Under the pieces are notes generated by a model, which worked only from the letters and a program-made list of their open reading frames with translations, did not search any database and was not told the DNA's origin. Below, in pieces: positions 1 through 7,417 of a DNA stretch of 64,000 bases; position 1 is the first letter of the stretch, and every line of letters begins with the position of its first letter. Source of the stretch: Variovorax beijingensis (lineage in GTDB: Bacteria; Pseudomonadota; Gammaproteobacteria; Burkholderiales; Burkholderiaceae_C); NCBI RefSeq assembly GCF_007828835.1, contig NZ_VIVL01000019.1, positions 1 to 64,000 on the forward strand, written 5' to 3'. A program made the translations under genes and the position numbers.

Positions 1-34
1 GCTGCCCTGGAACATCGAGCTCGTCGAACCGTAG
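1..34 (+). CDS. C-terminal end of an unidentified protein (possibly an IS66-type transposase)
   Basis: Only the last ten codons are inside the window (read from base 2): LPWNIELVEP followed by TAG at 32-34. A Leu-Pro-Trp-Asn tail resembles the C-terminus of IS66-family TnpC transposases, which would fit the adjacent mobile island, but ten residues cannot prove it. No terminal inverted repeat was recognised in the following 50 bases. Confidence 0.25.
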   Translation, partial: LPWNIELVEP

Positions 35-83
35 ACCTCTGCGCGCGCATCGATTCCGGCGCCGCGCGCAAGGGCGTGGTTTA

Positions 84-902
84 TTGAGCGCTTACTGGCT
101 TGCTGCAGACAAAAGCAGAAAAAACGGGCTGTACTTCGCCAGCGATAGCCGCCTCACACTGTCTGCCCAGTCGTTTCGCGACGACTGCGTCAAGCTTTTC
201 TGCCCATCACACTCCCCAGAGATATTTGGGATGCTTGGGCAAGTTGGCTTTCCCTGCGCAGCGCTGCCTGCAATCTGCGCGGAGATCGATCAAGGCCTGA
301 TCCCACCAGGTTTGGCGACGTCGATGTACGGAAGAATAGATTGGGTTTTGAACCGCCTGAAGGAAATGAAGGAAGCTCACTCCTTTAAAGGCGATTTCAT
401 GATTTTCCACGGATCTCGCAATTCACACGGCATGGGTTGCAGTTTCGCCCTTACTCGGCACCACTTTGTTGAGGAAAGCGGAATGTGGCTCCGCGCGGAC
501 TACGATCTGGAGCGCGGTCAATCTGAGGCCATCGCGTTTGATGGTTCAGGGCGTCAAGTTGTTTCTGAGGCGGTGGCGCCATTGACAAAATCGATTGCCG
601 CAGTAAGTCGAGTCCACTTCGAAGGATTCTGCAATGCCTTGAACGCCCCTTGCCCTGATCTGTTCAGCGGTGGTCCGCCCCAACTACTTGGCCTCGGCAG
701 CGCTGGAAATGGTCGTCATTATGGAATACAGACCACAGCCGGCTTGTTTTTCCAAAGTAAACCTGCATCGTTCGCCAGTGTTCCGAATGGAACGCAATGG
801 AGGAACGAAAAATTTTTGCCAATTGGTCCCGACGGAATTCAAATCAAAAATCGTCGCCGAAAGCTGATTAAAGGGAAAAAGCGCCCGCCCAAGCAGGGAT
901 GA
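84..902 (+). CDS. Hypothetical protein, possible Ntn-hydrolase/proteasome-subunit-like fold
   Basis: A 272-residue protein with a TTG start. The frame stays open to the left edge, so the start is uncertain; Ser follows the assumed initiator. The N-terminal pattern (YWLAADKSRKNGLYFASDSR at residues 4-23, then a KLF step and GMLGQVGFP) resembles the first beta hairpin and ASDSR turn of HslV/proteasome beta-type Ntn hydrolases. This is pattern recognition, not a domain hit. The C-terminus is strongly basic (RRRKLIKGKKRPPKQ). No signal peptide or membrane segment is seen. The gene looks less GC-rich than the chromosome right of 6284. It converges on the PHP-ATPase gene within a tRNA-borne island, so a defence or mobile-element role is plausible. 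Function is unknown. Confidence 0.6.
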   Translation: MSAYWLAADKSRKNGLYFASDSRLTLSAQSFRDDCVKLFCPSHSPEIFGMLGQVGFPCAALPAICAEIDQGLIPPGLATSMYGRIDWVLNRLKEMKEAHSFKGDFMIFHGSRNSHGMGCSFALTRHHFVEESGMWLRADYDLERGQSEAIAFDGSGRQVVSEAVAPLTKSIAAVSRVHFEGFCNALNAPCPDLFSGGPPQLLGLGSAGNGRHYGIQTTAGLFFQSKPASFASVPNGTQWRNEKFLPIGPDGIQIKNRRRKLIKGKKRPPKQG

Positions 903-1051
903 TTTTCACGTTTTCTCGATGCCTGCCAACGCCCGCCCTCGTGAGAGCGCTGCGACTGCAAAGGGCCGAAAAGCGGAACTTGAGTCTTCCATAAAGCGGT
1001 CGTTCTCATGTTCAGAGCGCGGTGTTCTCGGGCAACTCGTCGGCGCCACGC

Positions 1052-4033
1052 CTAAACGAGCTTTACCCGCAGCCTTCGAGCTCGCTCTTGAAATGCACGG
1101 GTGCCCCCCTCCAGGATGGAGCAAACAGCTTCTCGAATCTCGCGGTTTTCAAGGCCGCCGCTCTGATACGTGATGGACGGCAGACCGTCCGGCCGATGCT
1201 GGCCGCAGCGCGCAACGACCACCTGATCCACGTCGGTGTTCACGACCAGGTTCGCGTTGTGCGTGACGACAATAATCTGCCGGCGCTTTTTTGCTTCGCA
1301 GAACGCCGGAACGAGCTCTTCAAAAACGGACTGCGGATCCAAGTTTTCCTCAGGCTGGTCGATGATCAACGGCCGTTCATCGTGAGCATCCAAAGCAAGG
1401 TAGAGAAGCAAAAGCACGATGCCACGGGTGCCAGGTGAAAGTCGCTCAATGTCGACCTCTTCGTATCGCAAACCATAACCAACCTGGATGTGGTCCGTGC
1501 TGTATAGCCATTGGCCGAAATCACGGGCCCACTGCAGAGGCGGCACGTCACTAAGCTGTTGCTGTCGGAAAGTCTGGCTGAAACTCGAGACGAACAGGCG
1601 CATTGCTTCGGCAGCGTCTTCAGCTGTGCCGTTACGCCAGACGCCACCGAGATGCTCCTCAGCTTCCTTGAGCAGGTCACCGGTTCGAAGGTTTCCTTTT
1701 CGAAGATCGAGAAGTCGCTCCCCTTGTTCTGCCCACGCCTTCAGATCAACTTGACGGCGCACCGAGAACGAGAGCTTCTTTACAGCACTCGGCCCCTGCG
1801 CGATTCGGTCGCCGAGAGGAGCATAGAGCTGCGTCAGTTCGGTCTCTTCGTCAATTACCGTTGTGAAAATGCCCTTGTAGGCCGCGATGCGGGCGGTACG
1901 AAGTTCCACCAGCATGTCCTCAGCTTTTTTCGCGCGTTCTATGTCGAGGTTCAATTTCGCGAGAGCGGTATCCGCGCGGGTGATCTTGTCCGTTAGAGCT
2001 CGATAACGTCTGCTGTTTTGAGCATCGATGCCTGCTAGCGTCTGGAGCCGATCTCGTTCGCGGATCAACAGGCTAAGGCTTTGAGACGACAGTAGGGCTC
2101 CGTCAGGGATAAGCGCCACGTCAGGCTGTGGGGCGGCACCTCCAACGCTCGGCGCGATCGACGGCCCCTGAAGCGTTGTTATCTCGGTCTGTACAGCTGC
2201 GAGACGCGTCTTCAAGAGCGAGTCGACATCGCCCGTAAAGTCCAGCCGAAACTTCTTCCATTCCTCGATGGACAGGCCCGCATCGTTTCTTCGTTCTTGG
2301 GCGTCGGCGATCCAGTCCGCAGCGTCCTGATCACGGAATGTTAAGACGTCGGATTGAAGTCCGGCCAGGGCTTGCGCGCGAGCCTGAACTCCAGCGATCG
2401 CCCGTTGCTTCGTTTCGACGGCGGCCGAGACGTCCTCGAGGCGTTTGGCTCTGGTTTCTTGGCCCTTCGGTACCAGCTGATTGCGATCGGCCCTGTCTTT
2501 GGCTAGCGCAGTCAAGACCTCGTTGCGATCTTTTTCAAGCTTTGGCAGCCCTGCTTTTCGGACGAGTTCGGCGTTGATGGCCTCAGTCGCACGCTTCAAC
2601 GCGTGCCGGTGCCGATCACGAGCTCCCCGCGCCGCTTGCATGCGGGACGTCAGAAGCTCGCTGAAATCGGCGGTGTTGATACGAACGTCTTCCGGATGCG
2701 CCTCAAAAATCACCCGCTGGATCTCGTCAACCAGTGAGTCGTCCAGCCCTTCAGATGAACAGAGCTGCTCGACAAACTGCTGCGAAAGGTACTGGACATG
2801 AGGCGCATCCCAGCTGTCTTCATTCTCAACGCTCGCTACGTCGTTGCCTGTTGTCTCGCCGTTTTCCCACAGCAGCTCAGCACGAGTTGCCTTCAGGTAC
2901 TTGCCCGCGCGACGCAGGAAAGAGTTTGGGCTGAGGCGATTCGAAATGCCGCAACCTCCAGTGGCCATGAAATCAGCTAGCGCGGTTTTGCCTGACCCAC
3001 GAGCACCGATGATGGCGACCATTCCAGCGTTAACCGGGAGCGACGATGGCACCATCCATTGGGCGTTGGACACATGCACTTGTTTGATGGTGTTGCCCGG
3101 CAGAGCTCCCTTCGGCGGCTCCTCACCGATATGCACTCTGCCTTCAGGTTCGATGACCGCTTGGAAAAGCGTCTCAAACGTGACGTCTCCGTTGAGCCAG
3201 CAGCGCCGTGCCGCATCGGGCAACCCGACGCGATCAGCGGTATGGGCGTCAGATCCGTGAAGGCATGGCTTCTTGCCGGCCCATTTGGTTTCGAGATCTT
3301 TGATCGTTGCCGTGCCCTTGCCCAAATAGAAGGCAATCTGCTTGGGGTTGGCAGTGAACATGATGTCTGCGAAGCGCTCGATGTTCTTTCGTGTGGCTTC
3401 CCACTGCCCCCCATCGCCCTGGAGGCCGGAAGTGCCGTCCGAGCCACCTCCAGCAACAGCCACAAGGCAATTTTCCCGGAGCCAGCCGCGGGTAGAAAAC
3501 TGGTCCTGCAAGGCTTCCAGCGACACCTTGAACCCAGTGACGCCGCGCCGGTACGCTGCCTTGTCATCGATGATCGAAGAGTCGATGGCTCGGCCTAGAC
3601 GGGTCAGATCCGGCCTTACGCATCGAAAAGTTTCTCCCCCATGCCTGAACGTGAGGCCAGTTAGAAAGGCGTTGATGTGTTCGACATGATCTTCGTCATC
3701 AGGCGAGAACAACAAGTGCAGGTTGACGCCAGGCCCCTTCGTGGTCTCGATAGACAGCCGAAACTCGACGTTTGGGAAGATTAGACCCACCCCTTTGAAG
3801 CCGCCGCCCCTCTGCCGGGCTACTGCTTCAACGTAGCAATCGATCCCGCAGTAGTCGGTAATTCCAAGAGCTCTAATGGGAGGGTCGCTCTTTTCGACTT
3901 TCTCAATGAAGGCGGCCCAGGGGTCCGGCCCTCCGAAGCCGTCGTTCAACGCTGTCCCCGGTGCATGAATGTGAGGATCCCACCGCTGCCATATGGAGCC
4001 GCGAGGGTTGATTTTCTTGAAGGCTTGGTTCAT
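1052..4033 (-). CDS. TrlF/Ppl-family PHP-domain + SMC-like ATPase, predicted anti-phage protein
   Basis: A 993-residue protein. An N-terminal PHP phosphoesterase-like region has a DPHIHAPG metal-binding start at about residue 19 and further candidate ligands (ITDYCGID, CLHGSDAH). An ATPase follows, with Walker A GARGSGKTA near residue 343, a long coiled-coil middle rich in Ala, Glu and Arg, and Walker B LIIDQPEENLDP near residue 887 followed by VVTHNANL. This order matches TrlF-type PHP-ATPases; a PHP/ATPase protein called Ppl is reported as a single-gene defence system. Cytoplasmic; the substrate is unknown, presumably nucleic acid or nucleotide. It stands alone between a convergent hypothetical gene and the integrase module. 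The reading frame is intact. Confidence 0.85.
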   Translation of the reverse strand: MNQAFKKINPRGSIWQRWDPHIHAPGTALNDGFGGPDPWAAFIEKVEKSDPPIRALGITDYCGIDCYVEAVARQRGGGFKGVGLIFPNVEFRLSIETTKGPGVNLHLLFSPDDEDHVEHINAFLTGLTFRHGGETFRCVRPDLTRLGRAIDSSIIDDKAAYRRGVTGFKVSLEALQDQFSTRGWLRENCLVAVAGGGSDGTSGLQGDGGQWEATRKNIERFADIMFTANPKQIAFYLGKGTATIKDLETKWAGKKPCLHGSDAHTADRVGLPDAARRCWLNGDVTFETLFQAVIEPEGRVHIGEEPPKGALPGNTIKQVHVSNAQWMVPSSLPVNAGMVAIIGARGSGKTALADFMATGGCGISNRLSPNSFLRRAGKYLKATRAELLWENGETTGNDVASVENEDSWDAPHVQYLSQQFVEQLCSSEGLDDSLVDEIQRVIFEAHPEDVRINTADFSELLTSRMQAARGARDRHRHALKRATEAINAELVRKAGLPKLEKDRNEVLTALAKDRADRNQLVPKGQETRAKRLEDVSAAVETKQRAIAGVQARAQALAGLQSDVLTFRDQDAADWIADAQERRNDAGLSIEEWKKFRLDFTGDVDSLLKTRLAAVQTEITTLQGPSIAPSVGGAAPQPDVALIPDGALLSSQSLSLLIRERDRLQTLAGIDAQNSRRYRALTDKITRADTALAKLNLDIERAKKAEDMLVELRTARIAAYKGIFTTVIDEETELTQLYAPLGDRIAQGPSAVKKLSFSVRRQVDLKAWAEQGERLLDLRKGNLRTGDLLKEAEEHLGGVWRNGTAEDAAEAMRLFVSSFSQTFRQQQLSDVPPLQWARDFGQWLYSTDHIQVGYGLRYEEVDIERLSPGTRGIVLLLLYLALDAHDERPLIIDQPEENLDPQSVFEELVPAFCEAKKRRQIIVVTHNANLVVNTDVDQVVVARCGQHRPDGLPSITYQSGGLENREIREAVCSILEGGTRAFQERARRLRVKLV

Positions 4034-4257
4034 ACACGGAGCCGTTGTCGTTCAATATGCCCATGGCCAGAAAGCCGCCGGGAATCAAGCGATTTGTAAC
4101 AGATGAGGTCAGTCATCCGACAGAACCCTGGTGTAGACGCAGCTGAGCGCCCACCTGGCTACCGCACGCACGCACCGCCACCCAATCGTTGTGCGCGCGC
4201 CGCGAGGTCCGCTAAAGCACAATTCTGGGGCGAAGCCGACGGACCGCTCTTGGGCCG

Positions 4258-4380
4258 TTAGCTCTTACGAAGCAACGCCCTGTCTGTCTCCGGCGTCGAT
4301 GGTGTGAAGCACTGCGGCGTCCCGTCCCGCCCATCCAAATACAGCCTTCCGCAAGTTTCGCACTGCCACATCGACCGCAA
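4258..4380 (-). CDS. Small Cys-containing protein (about 40 residues), hypothetical
   Basis: A short frame between the PHP-ATPase and the integrase. From TTG at 4380 it follows a reasonable AGGGG Shine-Dalgarno; an internal ATG at 4371 gives 37 residues. The sequence reads MWQCETCGRLYLDG, then more polar residues, and ends LLRKS before TAA. The CETCG pair plus a later Cys looks like half of a zinc ribbon, so this may be a functional small protein or the tail of a decayed larger one. The rest of the gap (4034-4257) shows nothing I recognise. Confidence 0.4.
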   Translation of the reverse strand: MRSMWQCETCGRLYLDGRDGTPQCFTPSTPETDRALLRKS

Positions 4381-4409
4381 GCCGTCCCCTCAGAAAATCT
4401 CTCGCGCCC

Positions 4410-5768
4410 TCATCGAAGCTTCATGCCTGGGTCGAACGCAATACCGCCCTTCTCGAGGACGAAATCCTCCAGCCGCTTGAGGTAGGGCCGTAGCTGGTCC
4501 ATGGTCCGCGGCTTGTATCGCTCCGACATGCTTCCAGGCCGGTGGCCCATCACCTGGGCGATGGCGCCGGCCGGGCATCCAGCCTGCTCCCCCATCAGAG
4601 CGAAAGTGCGGCGCAGCCCGTGCAGAGTCACGTGGCCAATGCCGCCATGCGCCAGCACGCTCGCATGCGCCGCTCGAGGGTCGGCGATGCGGCCTGACTT
4701 GGCACCTGGAGAAGCGAACACGAACCCATTGCCCTCAATCCGCGGCAGGTCGCGCAGGATGGAGGACAGGTAGGGCGTGAGAGGCAGGGTCCGGGTGTCC
4801 CCAACCTTGTCGGCGATGGTGAGCTTCTTCCATCGGAAATCCACGTCGCTCCATTTGAGCGCGGCCAGTTCCTCACGACGCGCGCCAGTCATGAGAAGGC
4901 CCTGCAGGTAGACGGCCGCAGTGCGATTACGCAAAGTGCCGATGCCCTCAAACCACGCGAGAAGCTGCCCCTCTTCCAGGGCGTCTGTGCGCCGATTTCC
5001 GGAGGCTGACGGCAAATGATCTTGCACCCTCGGGTCACGAGCCGCCAGAGGATCGACAACGCCCTCGAAGGCATCCTCGGTGCTGCACCACCGCAGGAAC
5101 CCGGAAACGATTTGCACGGCACGTGCGGCCTGGGCCGCACCGCGCATTGCCTCCTTGCCGTGCCAAGCCCGAAGGGTCCGGGGCGTGATGTCTTTCAGCC
5201 GCATGTCCAGCAGCGGCGCGATCGGGCCTGGCAGGGTTAGCCCCTTACCCCGCTTCTTGGCCTCGCCTCCGCGGGAAGCCATCTTCTGCATGTCGGCCAG
5301 ATACCGGGGCTTCCAAGCAGCCTTCTTCTTTGGCTTGCCCCGGGCGATGTACTCGGTCCAGGCCTCGCCGAACGTCACCACCTCAGCCTTGGCCGTGGCC
5401 TCGCGGGCAGTGCGCTCATGCTCTTCCTGGCGTTCCAGTGCCCTCGGATCTTGCCCGGCATCGACCAGCACTCGTAAGCGGTTGGCCTCCACCCTGGCCC
5501 GCTCGATGGTCCAGGCCCGCACGTCGCCAATAGTGCGACGGATGGTCTGGCGTCGCAGTTTCGCCTCGAACACGAACGACTTGGCGCCGGCGGTGGCCCG
5601 CACCCGCAGGCCCGGGGCCTTTGCGTCACGAAGGAAGACCTGCTGCTTATCCACCGGACACACCAGCCGCTCAATAGCGCCGGCCGTCAAGTCCATGGCC
5701 TTGCCCAGTTCTACAGGTGCATCCCGCCTTGCTCGCGCCATCCTGGCCCCAATCCATGTAGCCACCAT
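4410..5768 (-). CDS. int: Tyrosine recombinase/integrase of the tRNA island
   Basis: Phage-type integrase, about 452 residues from ATG at 5768; an ATG at 5741 is an equally plausible start, and the frame is open to 5873. The N-terminal third contains the arm-binding DUF4102-like region (LRVRATAGAKSFVFEAKLRR). The catalytic half carries Arg in TGARREEL, the HGLRR box, the GHRPG His and the Tyr in SERYKPR, so the Arg-His-Arg-His-Tyr set is complete. The 5' end faces the tRNA-Thr fragment at 5893-5941, as expected for a tRNA-integrating element. It catalyses site-specific insertion and excision of the island. Confidence 0.93.
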   Translation of the reverse strand: MVATWIGARMARARRDAPVELGKAMDLTAGAIERLVCPVDKQQVFLRDAKAPGLRVRATAGAKSFVFEAKLRRQTIRRTIGDVRAWTIERARVEANRLRVLVDAGQDPRALERQEEHERTAREATAKAEVVTFGEAWTEYIARGKPKKKAAWKPRYLADMQKMASRGGEAKKRGKGLTLPGPIAPLLDMRLKDITPRTLRAWHGKEAMRGAAQAARAVQIVSGFLRWCSTEDAFEGVVDPLAARDPRVQDHLPSASGNRRTDALEEGQLLAWFEGIGTLRNRTAAVYLQGLLMTGARREELAALKWSDVDFRWKKLTIADKVGDTRTLPLTPYLSSILRDLPRIEGNGFVFASPGAKSGRIADPRAAHASVLAHGGIGHVTLHGLRRTFALMGEQAGCPAGAIAQVMGHRPGSMSERYKPRTMDQLRPYLKRLEDFVLEKGGIAFDPGMKLR

Positions 5769-5776
5769 GTAGCCAC
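5755..5776. repeat. Tandem 11-bp repeat at the integrase start, possible arm-type site
   Basis: CATGTAGCCAC occurs twice back to back (5755-5765 and 5766-5776). It overlaps one candidate integrase start codon. Short repeats beside the attachment site are typical of integrase arm-type binding sites, so autoregulation by Int is a reasonable inference. Confidence 0.5.
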
Positions 5777-5892
5777 TTTTTTCGAATTTTGTGGAATTCC
5801 AATCAACGAAGATCTGCGTCGAACCCCGGATTTCCCTCTGATGGATGGAGAGTTTACCAATGAAGATCAACACAAGCGAATGGTTTCACTCG

Positions 5893-5941
5893 CTCATTCG
5901 TAATGAGAAGGTCGGGTGTTCGATTCATCTCTCCGGCACCA
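5893..5941 (+). other. Attachment site: 3' fragment of tRNA-Thr (anticodon CGU)
   Basis: The sequence contains the anticodon loop TTCGTAA (anticodon CGT at 5899-5901) with its 3' stem, a five-base variable loop, the T arm (GGGTG, TTCGATT, CATCT), the acceptor 3' strand CTCCGGC and ACCA ending at 5941. The matching 5' acceptor strand GCCGGAG and a D arm are absent upstream, so this is not a full tRNA gene. It is the duplicated target left when the island integrated; the intact tRNA should lie at the other end, left of this window. Confidence 0.85.
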
Positions 5942-5944
5942 ATT

Positions 5945-5987
5945 AAAAGCCCCGTTGCTATCAAGCCGATAGCAACGGGGCTTTTTC
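5945..5987 (+). terminator. Rho-independent terminator of the tRNA-Thr locus
   Basis: A perfect stem, AAAGCCCCGTTGCTATC (5946-5962) with its complement (5968-5984), a five-base loop AAGCC, and a T tract from 5982. It immediately follows the tRNA fragment, so it is the native terminator now separated from its promoter by the island. The following 296 bases (5988-6283) hold no gene I can support. Confidence 0.9.
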
Positions 5988-6283
5988 GTTTGCGTTGTTT
6001 TCGGGCACTAGGGGAAATATCTCGACTGGGGAAACCCGAGCCTCTTTGAGCTCACCCAGGTGTTAGGTGGCTAACCATCAAACGTCGTGACTCGCGAACT
6101 GGCTGCGGACTCGGGCTGAAGATCTCAGCGCAAGCATCTAAAAAAAGCCCGCGGTGGTTCACGCTCTCCGACGGCACGGCAGCGCAGCTGGTCGAAACGT
6201 GTTGCCGACTTGACGTGTGCGGACAGCCTCCAATGAGTTGCTTGCAGCAAACTGCTCGAACCACCTAACCCTCCGGAGCCCGC

Positions 6284-7237
6284 ATGGCCCCCTCCTCCTC
6301 CGCGCCCCATCCCCACTACGACCGCCTGATCGCCGCAGCCCGCGCCCTCCCACCGCTCCGCGTCGCGGTCGTCCACCCGGCCAGCGCCGTGTCGCTCGAA
6401 GCCGCCTTGGCTTCAGCCGCGCTGGGCCTCATTGCGCCGGTGCTGATCGGCCCGCGCGCAAAAATCGAAGCTGCAGCACGCGAGGCCAACGCAGACCTCT
6501 CGGCCATCCCCATCGTCGACGTCCCTCACAGCCACGCCGCAGCCGACGCCGCCGTCGCCATGGCCTTGCGCGGCGAAGTCGATGCGTTGATGAAGGGCAG
6601 CCTGCACACCGACGAGCTGATGGCCGCGGTAGTGCGGCGCGAAGGCGGGCTGCGCACGTCGCGCCGCATCAGTCACTGCTTCGTGATGGACATTCCGGGC
6701 CACGCGCAGCCGCTGATCATTTCGGACGCCGCGATCAACATCGCGCCCACGCTCGAAGAGAAGGTCGACATCGTGCAGAACGCGATCGACCTGGCGCATG
6801 CGCTGCAGATGCCGGCGGTGCGGGTGGCGATTCTCTCGGCCACGGAAACGGTCAACCCCAAGGTGCCTTCCACGCTGGACGCCGCCGCGCTGTGCAAGAT
6901 GGCCGACCGCGGCCAGATCACGGGCGCGCAGCTCGACGGGCCGCTGGCCATGGACAACGCCATCGACGCCGAGGCGGCGCGCATCAAGGGCATCGCCTCG
7001 CCGGTGGCAGGCCGCGCCAACGTGCTGATCGTGCCCAGCCTGGACGCGGGGAACATGCTGGCGAAGAGCCTCAGCTTCCTGGGCGGAGCCTATGCGGCGG
7101 GCATCGTGCTGGGCACCAAGGTGCCGGTGATCCTGACGAGCCGGGCCGACTCGGAGCCGGCCCGCCTGGCCTCGTGCGCGGTGGCGTCGATGCTGGCCAA
7201 GGCGGGGCGCGAACGGCTCATCAAGGCGGTGGGCTGA
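6284..7237 (+). CDS. pta: Phosphate acetyl/butyryltransferase (Pta)
   Basis: A 317-residue protein of the PTA/PTB family. It would convert acetyl phosphate plus CoA to acetyl-CoA and phosphate in the cytoplasm. Family features include VDALMKGSLHTDELM near residue 100, the FVMDIPGH segment, SDAAINIAP near residue 147, and NVLIVPSLDAGNMLAKSL toward the C-terminus. The length matches the short single-domain form, without the N-terminal DRTGG domain of enteric Pta. CTCCGGAG lies just upstream of ATG. It is the first gene right of the island. In sulfonate degraders this short Pta takes the acetyl phosphate made by Xsc; here xsc lies 21 kb away and is paired with ackA, so that role is inferred. A phosphate butyryltransferase activity is the alternative. 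Confidence 0.85.
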   Translation: MAPSSSAPHPHYDRLIAAARALPPLRVAVVHPASAVSLEAALASAALGLIAPVLIGPRAKIEAAAREANADLSAIPIVDVPHSHAAADAAVAMALRGEVDALMKGSLHTDELMAAVVRREGGLRTSRRISHCFVMDIPGHAQPLIISDAAINIAPTLEEKVDIVQNAIDLAHALQMPAVRVAILSATETVNPKVPSTLDAAALCKMADRGQITGAQLDGPLAMDNAIDAEAARIKGIASPVAGRANVLIVPSLDAGNMLAKSLSFLGGAYAAGIVLGTKVPVILTSRADSEPARLASCAVASMLAKAGRERLIKAVG

Positions 7238-7417
7238 GAAAGGCCACGCCTTGTTGCCATTAAAACAATCCAACTACACCTTGTATGCCAAGGCAGCGCT
7301 GATTCGCCATAGGTAGTTCTCCGGCGCCGAAGAACGCCGCGCACACGCGCCAAGCGGCCGCGGAAAGCGCATCATCGCGATGCACGAACCCGTGGTTCAG
7401 ACTGTGTGCGAGGCAGC

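Noticed and set aside
1..90. IS66 insertion sequence end with inverted repeat
   Set aside because: No recognisable terminal repeat or target duplication in the few bases available.
5860..5941. Complete tRNA-Thr gene
   Set aside because: No D arm and no GCCGGAG acceptor strand upstream of the anticodon stem; only the 3' part is present.
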